Positions 18,373 to 26,797 of a DNA stretch of 64,000 nt are shown one piece after another. Origin of the DNA: Flavilitoribacter sp020436695 (GTDB lineage Bacteria > Bacteroidota > Bacteroidia > Chitinophagales > Saprospiraceae); contig JAWKLQ010000031.1 of NCBI GenBank assembly GCA_041392665.1, positions 62,001 to 126,000 of the forward strand. Reading direction: 5' to 3'. Position numbers and translations under genes: made by a program. Below the pieces are notes generated by a model. The model did not search any database, was not told where the DNA came from, and worked only from the letters and a program-made list of their open reading frames with translations. Every line of letters starts with the position of its first letter. The stretch's first letter is position 1.

Positions 18373-19121
18373 TCAGCTGAGTGCTCGTGCTTCTTCACTG
18401 TATGCATTTGCCGAGGCTGATATTGTTTCCAGTTCTTTGGCGGCTCTCCTTCCGGCTTTGAACCTGCCAGGCACTGTACCAGTCAGGCACTGTCCCTATA
18501 ATGTTGATCAACCGCTGGAGATTCGCACCATTTTAAATTGCTCAATGGCAGATTCCGTAGCACCGGTGGCCAACAGGCTGATGCCGTAATAAAGCCGAAC
18601 TCGGTGTTTCGTCCGGATGGGCGGATACAGGTAGTTTCCCAGCGAGCGGACGGCGTCATGGTAACGGCGTACATTAGAGATTCCGTGATTCTCGTTGGCC
18701 CGTCAGCTTCGTGGGTGGCCCTCCCATCAGACGATCCGCAGACTTCATTGTCAAATGCTCAAAATGAGCGGCGGAACAGTTGCTCGGTCCCGCCGCCCGG
18801 TCGCGATACCAGCCACCAGCCGGCCAACACCACCAATAATATAGCAGCAGCAATGCTCAACCACCGCCTAAGGGGGAAAACGGGCTTTCCCGGCAATTCC
18901 CTTAGCAGGTTTTCTCCGAAGTCACGATCAATGAAGGCATCGATCTCACCCAGCAAGCCTGCCGCTTCTTCCTCATTGGTGAGCAGTTCGCGGCCTCGCA
19001 AGGCTCTGCTTTCCCATTCGTCCACCTGCCCGGTACCGGTGTGGACCGGATCATCCGATGATGCCGGATCATGGCTTAGCCAGTCTTCCCGGCTTGTTTT
19101 GTCCTTATTCTGCTTGCTCAT
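18373..19121 (-). pseudogene. TPR-type anti-sigma factor, frameshifted
   Basis: The partner of the ECF sigma factor, overlapping its end by 17 bases. The first 120 codons are open: a hydrophilic, acidic N-terminal region that would bind the sigma factor, then one transmembrane helix (WLSIAAAILLVVLAGWWLVS, near residues 87-106). Near 18770 the frame breaks. The next frames give AAHFEHLTMKSADRLMG, then RYHDAVRSLGNYL and YYGISLLATGATESAIEQF, then KAGRRAAKELETISASANAY, ending at a stop at 18373-18375. These are periplasmic TPR-like helices. At least three frame changes are needed, so the C-terminal half would not be made as one protein. It lies 52 bases upstream of the subtilase. Confidence 0.7.
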
Positions 19122-19668
19122 GCTCCAGCTTATTAATAATGATTTTCAAATTGCGGCGACCGTTCTGAAGATAACTCTTAACTTCCTTATCTGAGAATCC
19201 GGTCAGCTTGGATACTTTTTCGTAGGAATAACCTTTCAGGTAGAACAGGGTTATGCAATCACGCTGGTGCGGTTTCAGAGCAGCAATAGCTGCTGTCAGT
19301 AATTCTATCTGGTTTTCTTCTATAGGACGGTCTTCTCCCGCCGATTCCATAAAAATGGCCTCAGAAAATTCGACCGGCACCTGTTTCAATTTTTTGCGGA
19401 GAATATCGATGCAGTGATTTCTGCTTACGTAGAAGAGCCAGGGGCGAAAATTAGTGACGGATTGCTCCGGCAATTTTCGGCCGGCTTTTTCAAAAATATC
19501 CATAACCGCATCCTTGGCATCTTCCCGGTTTTTGAGGTAATCCAGGCAAAGCCCCAGCACCAGGTGCGCATAGCGCCGGTACAGCAACCCCAATGCCTTG
19601 CGATTATGCTGTTGCTGGAAAAGTTGTACCAATTCCTCATCCGTGTAGGTCTCAGGCTTGCGCTCCAT
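19105..19668 (-). CDS. ECF RNA polymerase sigma factor
   Basis: An intact extracytoplasmic-function sigma factor, 187 residues. Region 2 is visible (ALGLLYRRYAHLVLGLCLDYLKNREDAKDAVMDIFEKA, then FRPWLFYVSRNHCIDILRKKL), a short acidic linker, and region 4 (LKPHQRDCITLFYLKGYSYEKVSKLTGFSDKEVKSYLQNGRRNLK). It heads a minus-strand series with the TPR anti-sigma factor (17-base overlap), a subtilase and a TPR-CHAT protein. In such pairs the membrane anti-sigma factor holds the sigma factor until a signal releases it. Because the anti-sigma gene is broken downstream of its membrane helix, the N-terminal sigma-binding part could still be made. Start: ATG at 19668. Confidence 0.87.
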   Translation of the reverse strand: MERKPETYTDEELVQLFQQQHNRKALGLLYRRYAHLVLGLCLDYLKNREDAKDAVMDIFEKAGRKLPEQSVTNFRPWLFYVSRNHCIDILRKKLKQVPVEFSEAIFMESAGEDRPIEENQIELLTAAIAALKPHQRDCITLFYLKGYSYEKVSKLTGFSDKEVKSYLQNGRRNLKIIINKLEHEQAE

Positions 19669-19883
19669 CAGCGTGTTTGTTCTTAAGGATGGGTAAATTT
19701 AGAATTTTTTATAAGTACTCTAATGAAATTCCGGCTGCCTCTTGTTTTCAGGCCGGCCTCCGGGCCATTTTTCCAGTAAACGCAAGGCAGCCATAAAAAA
19801 TAGGTAAGCTTTTTGTGGAATGTTTGGGCTGGGGCCGTCCTTAGTTCGAATTTAATCATTTTCTAACACCAAAAACCAATATT

Positions 19884-20270
19884 ATGAAAACGATCATGCA
19901 GGCACTCGTGCTGGTACTGCTGTGTACCCTTGCTACTGCCCGGCTTCAGGCCCAGACCGAACTTTCTATGGACAGCCCGGTCATGGACGTGAATTTCACC
20001 TTGGACCCGGTCCTTCAGATCGACCCGAAACCGGCAACTGCCCAGCCGGTGCTCATCCCGCAACCTCTGGTATTGAAGCATCCTAAAAACGGGAAGTGTT
20101 ACGCTTTTCGCTGTGCCAAACCCGTAGGTTGTGAAAATTGCGGCTTGTATTGGAAAGACCGGAACGGCGATGGCCAGATCAACCCTAAGCAAGAACTCCG
20201 TTGTCGCTGTCAGGGCGATCCCGATACGGCCTGCAAGATACGGGCGCGGGAAGTGGCCTGTCACGAGTGA
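19884..20270 (+). CDS. Small secreted cysteine-rich protein with a calcium-loop motif
   Basis: A 128-residue exported protein of no family I can name. A signal peptide covers residues 1-24 (MKTIMQALVLVLLCTLATAR, cleavage near LQAQ). The C-terminal half has eight cysteines (72, 77, 83, 86, 107, 109, 117, 126), enough for four disulfides or a metal site. Between them is DRNGDGQIN (92-100), the DxNxDGxI pattern of EF-hand and dockerin calcium loops, with Glu104 nearby. The opposite strand has a frame of similar length, but it lacks a signal and is a shadow. It is divergent from the ECF locus, sharing a 215-base upstream region. Function unknown; an extracellular, calcium-stabilised small protein is the inference. 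Confidence 0.7.
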   Translation: MKTIMQALVLVLLCTLATARLQAQTELSMDSPVMDVNFTLDPVLQIDPKPATAQPVLIPQPLVLKHPKNGKCYAFRCAKPVGCENCGLYWKDRNGDGQINPKQELRCRCQGDPDTACKIRAREVACHE

Positions 20271-20603
20271 GTGAAATACAGCGTTAGAAATTCGGCTTCA
20301 ATACCAAGTGGCAAATGATTGGCATTAATCCGTATAAATCAGTCATTCTTTCGGACATGTTGGTTTTGAAGGTTAAAACGAAAAGGTTGGGCTTAGGTGG
20401 GGTTGTGTGAAAAGTCCAACCTGTGATTTTGATGAAAAATAATGTTTGGTTTGAAAGCGTGGATGATTCTCCCTAAGGGGAGTCAGAGGGGCCGAGTTAA
20501 GGCAAACCAAACATTGTTTTTTTCGTATTCTTAGTGAAAGACTTTCTACACAACTCCACCTTCCACGCGCAATGGGGTATCTGTCGACTGCATTGTTCCC
20601 CTC
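20271..20603. other. Intergenic stretch with a structured hairpin
   Basis: About 330 bases between the cysteine-rich protein gene and the end of a convergent lipoprotein gene. The only notable content is the hairpin at 20441-20524; no coding frame is convincing. Confidence 0.4.
20441..20524 (+). terminator. Long hairpin followed by a T-run
   Basis: Arms AATGTTTGGTTTG (20441-20453) and CAAACCAAACATT (20503-20515) pair perfectly over 13 bases, followed by a run of seven T. The 49-base interior has its own imperfect GATTCTCCC/GGGGAGTC pairing. It fits an intrinsic terminator for the plus strand, 170 bases after the cysteine-rich gene; a small structured RNA is the alternative. Confidence 0.5.
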
Positions 20604-21247
20604 TTACTGCAACTCGTGGACTGTTTCAAAGAGCATGAGTTGAATGGTGTCATTAGGTTGTAACCAAGGCTCATTTTTAGTCACGATCTCATCGAGTATT
20701 TCCATCTCCGTTCGTTCCAGCCGGGTGTTCTGAACGATAGAGAGGGCAAAATAGTCTCTTCTTTCGTAGAAGGTGTCGTAATAGTTATAGTTGTAGGCAA
20801 ACCCCCGGTTTTCTATCTGGTTGAAATCTTCATTAAAATGCCAGATGAAAGCGGGACTACCCGGCTCTTCAAAAAATACCAGGGCGTCTCCGGTATTTCG
20901 ATAGTAGGTGATCGTATCCAGTTCCGGAAAATCATCGGTCTCCCGGCTTATAAAATGCAGAAGGGTATCACTTTCCAGGGTAAACTCCAGAAAGGGTAAA
21001 AAAGGTCGTGCACCTCTGTGACGGCATCCTCCAACTCGGCATGGTCATGATATTCCGGAAATTGCACATCTGATAATTCCGTAAAGGAATTGCCGCCATT
21101 CCACTGATAGTACTTGGAAGGGTGCATCGTAACCCCCGCATACACATACGTTTGAGGGTATAAGGTTTTCTCCGGCCCTCGTGCTTTTTCACAGGACATC
21201 AGATAAAGAGCGCAGAGCGCAAGCGTCAAAAGTTTGATTGTTTTCAT
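20604..21247 (-). pseudogene. Lipoprotein gene with a single frameshift in an A-run
   Basis: The ATG at 21247 starts a lipoprotein signal (MKTIKLLTLALCALYLMSC, lipobox LMSC) and a frame open to 20948. At a run of six A on the plus strand (about 20998-21003) the natural continuation changes frame: EDAVTEVH leads into FLPFLEFTLESDTLLHFIS and a stop-free frame to TAA at 20604, ending in LFETVHELQ. The whole span is 644 bases, one short of a multiple of three, so one missing base explains it and the restored product would have 214 residues. No family is recognised. A homopolymer sequencing error is as likely as a true mutation. Confidence 0.7.
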
Positions 21248-21271
21248 GTAGGATTATTTAGAAAATAGAAT

Positions 21272-21320
21272 GCAGTGAAAATCATAGGATGGCTCCGAGC
21301 CATCCTATGATTTTCACTGC
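21272..21320 (-). terminator. Perfect 23-bp hairpin after the T9SS surface gene
   Basis: Arms 21272-21294 and 21298-21320 are perfectly complementary over 23 bases with a three-base loop. It lies 9 bases after the stop of the 1,300-residue gene on the minus strand. The core CATAGGATG/CATCCTATG recurs in the hairpin at 36610-36644, so this is a dispersed family. Confidence 0.7.
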
Positions 21321-21328
21321 CGACTGCA

Positions 21329-24300
21329 CTAATTGCCAGACATATGTACTACCCGTCGGCTACCGAAAGACGTGCCGTCTTCTCCATTAATACGTAAGGT
21401 ATAGACCCCTTCGGGCAGATCGGCCAAAATATTCAGGCTGATCTGGGTAGTACCCGCTTCGACCAGCTCATTGGACCTACGGTATACCGTCTTGCCTAAG
21501 AGATCCGTCAGTTGGATCACGACCGGCCGGCTTTCACGGCTGTTGATCTCGATGTTGAGGGTGCGGTTGAAGGGGTTGGGGTAGGCTTTGAAGGTTTCCT
21601 TTTGAGTAATCGTAGTGACCGATTGGGTTTCAGTATCGATAGGTAGATTGGTGTAATTGGTTGCTTGCGGTGCCGTTGGTTCACGATCGAATACGTAGGA
21701 AATGTAAGTTCTTTGCAGTGAAGCTCCCAAATTGACGAAATTGTAATAGCCAATTTCCCTTTGCCGTTCTTTTCCCTGCATTTCGCCTCCGAAGAAAAGG
21801 GCTCCATCACTATAAAGAAAGTGTGATACATTCTCATTATCAACAGAACCGAATGTCAGTAGATCTGATCGTTCTCCACTGGCTCCATTGAATTCAACCA
21901 GCGCAATATCTTCTCCTCCCCGGCTAACCAAAACCGAATCAAAGGCATTGAAGCCATTCTGGTAAGTAAGACCTAAGAATACCTTATCATTCTCACCATA
22001 GGTAAGGGCAATTTTTTTCGTATTGAGCTTTTCTGTTTCGAAGGTGAGGAATTTATTCCACAATTCATTACCCGAAATATTAAAGGTTTTTACCATCAAC
22101 TCATGGTTAGATTGTATTCCGGGAATTGGTGGATTTTCGTATACAATAGTGAATTGGGTTCCATCATCCGAAAAATCAGCAGCCAGTAAGCGGCTATTGA
22201 TGTTAGCTGAAAGGTCTTGTAATAATGTGAACTGTCCCTGAGTATTCATTAGGGCAACGAAAAAACCACTATGGTGATTCATATTCCAGATATTTCCATT
22301 TGCCGTTAATTGACCACCTTGGTAACGACCGCTTATAAGCACTTCATTATTTTTCATCCGAGAAAACTGAAGGTCTGATTTCTTATTATCAATTCCTTCA
22401 AGCGTGTAAAATTCATAAGATGAACCGTCAAGTGTACTCTTCAAGATAAAAGCAGTAGGTAGCGTACTAGAAAACAAGGAAGAAGTTTGATAAAGGATAT
22501 TTCCCCTGCAAATCCCTCCTAAGAAAGCATTGCTGGTATCCTTATCAAGGAAAAGAGGTAGTAGTTCATCGTCTGATGTAATATTTCTACTCCATCCTAT
22601 CTGGTCATTTTCAAAATAGATCCTAAGTTCCTGATCTGTATCTGCGTCATCCGCAATCGAGTCGCACGAAAGGACGGATTGGGTGTCCCAATCATGAATA
22701 ATTAATCTAAGCTGCCCCACTGTATCTTTCATGATCTTTTTCCCATCATGACTGTAGTGATAGATCGAAGAGATATATTCATCCTTGCTGGCGGTAGAGG
22801 GAGTTCTGAAAATACCTAATGGGGTGTAACGATTATCCGCTTTCACCAATCCAAATTGCTCCATTTCCTCCAACCATAGAGAGGAGTCGTCGTATTTGAG
22901 CAATGCTTTTGTATTGAGTTCTGATGTACTTAAAAGTGGCTCTGATTCACCAAAAGACAAAAAATAACCATAGTCCAACTCAATAGCTTCATAACAAGTA
23001 TTAGGATCACTAGGCACTAACGGGCACATAACTTCTTCAAGAACGATTTCCCCATTTTCATCTCTAATCGTGCCATCGTAAGTATTCGAGGGAGCCAACT
23101 GCGGGGCCGGGTTTTCACAAGAGATTCGATCGAATGGGAGTCCTAATGTGTGATCAAACCTATATTGCTTATCCCTACTGTTACAATACTTATCCGAGGG
23201 GACAAGGTTACCGCAATAATCTTGGACACTCGCCAAATCGTTGTGGATAATCGAAAGATCATTAATACAAAAAACAATAGTAGCGCATTTGGCCCCATCA
23301 GGTACACCATACATTTCATAGTCAGAAATTATTTTTCCGACATCGGTATCTGAAAATTCAACACCTTCTTCGAGTATCATATCATCAAAAGAGTTGTTCT
23401 CATAAGCTCTGAGTAGTTCGAAGTAATTGATACTTTGAGGAGCACATTCAAGAACAGTCTCATTCAGCCTCTCTGTTATTTGAGGAGGAAAAAATGAAGC
23501 GATTTCGTCAGCACAAACTTCAACGTGATTGGAAATACCGAAAATGGAGCAATTGATACTAACACAGCCTTCTTGCGGACTTTTTATTGAATTGTAAGAA
23601 GGAATACCATCCCATGGGCCGCTCACCACGGAAGTAATTTTCATACTGGCCGGGCACCACTTCACTCTTGTACAAGGAGAGAATACTCCTGAGTAGGAGT
23701 AAACTAAGAATTTAAAGTATTCCTCATCAAAAACTCCAGAATTGCCAAGTATGGCTAAAGCATAAAGATATTTCAATGCTCTCCCATACCTCTTATCAAC
23801 ATCTCTAAACTCACCTTCTATTTCTTGGCCACCACAGAAAACGGGATATCCGCAAGGAAAAGTGGAGGCGTGATTCGTGTTGAAATCCGCAGGTTCGCCT
23901 ATTTCTCCCAGATCGAGCTCTTTGCAAGATTGATCAAAGTAGCAAATATCATTTTCAAACCTTAGAAATGTTTTTTCTGCTGAGCGAATCGGCATGTGGA
24001 ATACAAAACTAGACATACAATCCCCTATGCTTATATCGATAGAATAGTTTCCCGCTGCAACGCTAGTAAATAATTTAATGATGGGATCTCCAGTATCATC
24101 TATACTTTGATCTTCTCCATTTATAGTCAGAGAGACCACTTCATCATTGGGATTAGGAATGATGATCTCATAAATTCCGCTTTGGTCGTTTATTATATCA
24201 CACGGTTGCTCAATAATCTCCGTAAATAGATCACTAAGCAAAGCATTATCATCTTCTCCACATTGGAAGATCTGATCAGAGCGAACCAATACATTTGTAC

Positions 24301-25231
24301 AACCATTAGAAACAGTTGCAGTAACACCAAATGATCCACCCCCGATTGACAGCCATTCGTTTACATCAAGGGTTATCCGATCAGAGTTTCCATCAACATC
24401 ATGCCCATTAACCTTCCACTTAATGGAATAAGTCGCCGAGGCCGGAGTAGTAAATATCGGATTATTGGCTTCTTTAACTAATACCCGACACTCAATAGTT
24501 TGCTGTCCTTCCAGGATCAACCCACCGTTTTCCAATTCAATCTTAGCCTCAAACGATACCCAGTTAGGTTCCGTTTCCGGATATTCACAGATCTCTTCCA
24601 GGTCATCCTGTGGGCCAACGGTATAGCAATCACCGCTAGAAGCCGCTAAGTAACAGTTAGACACTTCAAAACTGCCAATTGTTGTACAGCCACTTGCACT
24701 CGTGGCCGTGACAGCGTACTGACCTGACTCGACATTATTCAGCGTAGGACCTGTCTGTCCGGTACTCCACCGGAAGGTATAGGTTTCACCAACAGATGGT
24801 GGAGCTACAGTCAAAGAGCCGTCGGCCTTACCTGGACCAGTCGCGTTAACTTTCTCTACTAATCGGAGTCCGTCCCGCAAACCACACACCTCTACCGTAG
24901 CCGTCATCACCGTCTCACACCCAAAAAGATCATACACCGTAATAGTGTAATCTCCGCCGCAAAGTCCGGAAAAACTAACGGTACCATTTACCCCGGTCTC
25001 GAAATAAAACTCATCTTCATCCTCCAGATAAACCTCAAAAGGCCCGGCACTTTGCCCTGGCTCCGCATTATTAGGATCTTCCCCGGCCTGTATTTCAATG
25101 GCTCCATTGCAGCGGAGACCTACCCGTGGTTTGATTTCTATGATGCCGATGGAGGCTTGTAGCGTCGTATTGCTCCATAGGCTGAAAAAACAGCATAGGA
25201 ACACCAGAAGGAATTTAGGTCGTGTCATCAT
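21329..25231 (-). CDS. Large surface protein with SprB-type repeat and T9SS sorting domain
   Basis: A 1,300-residue exported protein. Residues 1-26 are a signal peptide. Residues about 40-190 hold SprB-type/Ig-like modules (GPGKADGSLTVAPP, SASGCTTIGSFEV), and the long middle (about 200-1200) has scattered cysteines and no family I recognise. The C-terminus, from about residue 1214, is a type A T9SS sorting domain: FKAYPNPFNRTLNIEIN, LTDLLGKTVYRRS, LPEGVYTLRI, RRVVHMSGN. It should be carried across the outer membrane by the type IX system and attached to the surface. The coding middle (about 22,000-24,400) appears poorer in G+C than its ends. It follows a lipoprotein gene by 41 bases, so the two are likely co-transcribed. 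ATGs at 25231 and 25228 are adjacent. Confidence 0.85.
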   Translation of the reverse strand: MMTRPKFLLVFLCCFFSLWSNTTLQASIGIIEIKPRVGLRCNGAIEIQAGEDPNNAEPGQSAGPFEVYLEDEDEFYFETGVNGTVSFSGLCGGDYTITVYDLFGCETVMTATVEVCGLRDGLRLVEKVNATGPGKADGSLTVAPPSVGETYTFRWSTGQTGPTLNNVESGQYAVTATSASGCTTIGSFEVSNCYLAASSGDCYTVGPQDDLEEICEYPETEPNWVSFEAKIELENGGLILEGQQTIECRVLVKEANNPIFTTPASATYSIKWKVNGHDVDGNSDRITLDVNEWLSIGGGSFGVTATVSNGCTNVLVRSDQIFQCGEDDNALLSDLFTEIIEQPCDIINDQSGIYEIIIPNPNDEVVSLTINGEDQSIDDTGDPIIKLFTSVAAGNYSIDISIGDCMSSFVFHMPIRSAEKTFLRFENDICYFDQSCKELDLGEIGEPADFNTNHASTFPCGYPVFCGGQEIEGEFRDVDKRYGRALKYLYALAILGNSGVFDEEYFKFLVYSYSGVFSPCTRVKWCPASMKITSVVSGPWDGIPSYNSIKSPQEGCVSINCSIFGISNHVEVCADEIASFFPPQITERLNETVLECAPQSINYFELLRAYENNSFDDMILEEGVEFSDTDVGKIISDYEMYGVPDGAKCATIVFCINDLSIIHNDLASVQDYCGNLVPSDKYCNSRDKQYRFDHTLGLPFDRISCENPAPQLAPSNTYDGTIRDENGEIVLEEVMCPLVPSDPNTCYEAIELDYGYFLSFGESEPLLSTSELNTKALLKYDDSSLWLEEMEQFGLVKADNRYTPLGIFRTPSTASKDEYISSIYHYSHDGKKIMKDTVGQLRLIIHDWDTQSVLSCDSIADDADTDQELRIYFENDQIGWSRNITSDDELLPLFLDKDTSNAFLGGICRGNILYQTSSLFSSTLPTAFILKSTLDGSSYEFYTLEGIDNKKSDLQFSRMKNNEVLISGRYQGGQLTANGNIWNMNHHSGFFVALMNTQGQFTLLQDLSANINSRLLAADFSDDGTQFTIVYENPPIPGIQSNHELMVKTFNISGNELWNKFLTFETEKLNTKKIALTYGENDKVFLGLTYQNGFNAFDSVLVSRGGEDIALVEFNGASGERSDLLTFGSVDNENVSHFLYSDGALFFGGEMQGKERQREIGYYNFVNLGASLQRTYISYVFDREPTAPQATNYTNLPIDTETQSVTTITQKETFKAYPNPFNRTLNIEINSRESRPVVIQLTDLLGKTVYRRSNELVEAGTTQISLNILADLPEGVYTLRINGEDGTSFGSRRVVHMSGN

Positions 25232-25272
25232 TGTTAGTAGCGCTTTTAGGTTAGATAGAGCTCGTTTTCAGG

Positions 25273-25965
25273 TTAATATATGATTTGATCGAAGGAATAG
25301 CTATTTCCATCTTTGGAATTGGTAAAGCCAATCAATCCAAATTCAAAGTTGAAGTAGATGCGGCTGACATCAGCCGAGGCATCCATTTCTTTTTCGTATA
25401 CCTGGTAGAAGGTCTGTCCATTTAGTTCCAGCTTGGGATAAAAATTAGTAGGGTCAGATTCCGCTTCCGGGTCTGTCCTTGGGTCAATCACAAGTCTCAG
25501 AAGCGCTTCCCATTCCCAAGCGTTAGTATTGCTTTGAGAAGGAGGAACACCCAAGTCGACACGCATATAGTCCGCTAGTAGTAATTGATTGGCAAATTCC
25601 CGGTCTAGTCCGGTATAAAGTTGAACTTTAAACCTCCTGTCTGCTGCTTTGCTGTAGATCTCGACAATACGATTTTCTTCCCCGGCAGTATAGGGGTAGT
25701 ATTTTTCCTTATCTCCACATTTGCTATCGAATACGGATGGGAAGAAACGTAAAGTGTCTTGCACTACTTCATAGTTGTCTGTTTGTCCCTGACTGTCCGT
25801 GAATTCAATGGCCTTAATACCTGTTTCATAAGGGAATACTTCCCTCGATGATGGCAAAAGGTATAGCGTACCTAAAGTCGTTATTCCACCACCGCATTCT
25901 CTTTCCTTATAGCAGGCAGTAATTGTGATTAGTCCCAGCAAAAAAACAATTATGGTGTGCTTCAT
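25273..25965 (-). CDS. Lipoprotein of unknown function upstream of the T9SS protein
   Basis: A 230-residue lipoprotein: signal MKHTIIVFLLGLITITAC with lipobox ITAC. The mature part has CGGGITTLGTLYLLPSS and an aromatic-rich, beta-type composition; I recognise no family. It is 41 bases upstream of the 1,300-residue surface protein on the same strand, so the two probably act together at the envelope, for example as a surface complex. The ATG is at 25965. Confidence 0.75.
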   Translation of the reverse strand: MKHTIIVFLLGLITITACYKERECGGGITTLGTLYLLPSSREVFPYETGIKAIEFTDSQGQTDNYEVVQDTLRFFPSVFDSKCGDKEKYYPYTAGEENRIVEIYSKAADRRFKVQLYTGLDREFANQLLLADYMRVDLGVPPSQSNTNAWEWEALLRLVIDPRTDPEAESDPTNFYPKLELNGQTFYQVYEKEMDASADVSRIYFNFEFGLIGFTNSKDGNSYSFDQIIY

Positions 25966-26275
25966 ATTTATGTTTTTGATGCCTTAGGCATCGATTCATG
26001 CTCCATGCTATAGCCTGTTAAGCCTTTCTAAGTTTTCGAAAACTTAGAAAGGCTGCCGGACCCGTTCGGCGTAGCCTGAGTCGCTCACATCCATTGTCGC
26101 GTTGCGATGATATAATACTCCGTGTTGTCGCTTGCTCTGATAGCCCGTCGGCATGGTATTTAGTTTGTATTGATGATTTTTATTTCCATTTGGCAAAACT
26201 GAATCTTGCGGACATGGCGACGCAGGCAGAGCCTACGCCGGACTGGAGACCAAAGGTTTGTAAAATCAGCGGAAC
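25966..26275. other. Intergenic stretch with a perfect palindrome
   Basis: About 310 bases between the pentapeptide-repeat gene and the lipoprotein gene. It holds the 34-base palindrome at 26021-26054; I see no convincing coding frame. The promoter for the lipoprotein/T9SS pair should lie here. Confidence 0.4.
26021..26054. repeat. Perfect 34-base palindrome
   Basis: Two perfectly complementary 17-base halves meet at TTCGAA. The central AAGTTTTCGAAAACTT is nearly repeated at 42230-42245, so it looks like a dispersed hairpin family rather than an operator for one gene. Confidence 0.7.
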
Positions 26276-26797
26276 TTAGGTGTGAAGTGAAGAATCTTCA
26301 TTTTTCCAAATAACATTGGATTCCTTCAAGTCATTTTTTATAGGTATTCCGTAGTAATTAACTAGACAGTTTTGGAATTTTGTTTCACTTAGGATTGCCT
26401 TATTCAAGTTGCATCCATTAAAAAGACATCCATTTACTTCAGCATTGTTTAAAGAAGCTCTAAAGAAATCACAATTCTTAAATAGAGTGCCCTTGACTAC
26501 AATGCCACCTAATTCTGATTTAATGAATGAACATTCATTAAAGATACACGAGTTAAACCTTGAACCATATAGAAATGCGGCATTAAAGTCTATCTGATTA
26601 AATACTACATTTGTGAATTGGGCGTCTTGGATCGGATATCCACTTAACCCTCTAATTGAAGGTATGATACAGTTCGTAAAATCCTTTTTATGGAAAAAAT
26701 CTGTAGGTAACCTAATACCTTTATGAATTTCACCTGACATAAAAAGGTTATGAGAATTGATCAATGTGTCCATATCACTTAATGTACGCTTATTCAT
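26276..26797 (-). CDS. Pentapeptide-repeat protein, candidate immunity protein
   Basis: A 173-residue protein built of pentapeptide repeats. From about residue 60 to 150 the five-residue pattern A/C-x-F/L-x-x recurs (FNSCIFNECSFIKSEL, FKNCDFFRASLNNAEV, CLFNGCNLNKAIL). Such repeats form a square right-handed beta-helix; some members (Qnr, MfpA) mimic B-form DNA. No signal peptide, so it is cytoplasmic. Its ATG (26797-26795) directly follows the TAA of the giant upstream gene (26800-26798) with no base between, so translation is coupled. Since that gene ends in a nuclease-like toxin domain, an immunity role is the natural inference. It is A+T-rich (20 of 60 bases G+C in the line at 26461), like the toxin tip. 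Confidence 0.75.
   Translation of the reverse strand: MNKRTLSDMDTLINSHNLFMSGEIHKGIRLPTDFFHKKDFTNCIIPSIRGLSGYPIQDAQFTNVVFNQIDFNAAFLYGSRFNSCIFNECSFIKSELGGIVVKGTLFKNCDFFRASLNNAEVNGCLFNGCNLNKAILSETKFQNCLVNYYGIPIKNDLKESNVIWKNEDSSLHT

Noticed and set aside
19863..20264. 133-codon minus-strand frame opposite the cysteine-rich protein
   Set aside because: The plus-strand frame has a clear signal peptide and patterned cysteines; the minus frame has neither.
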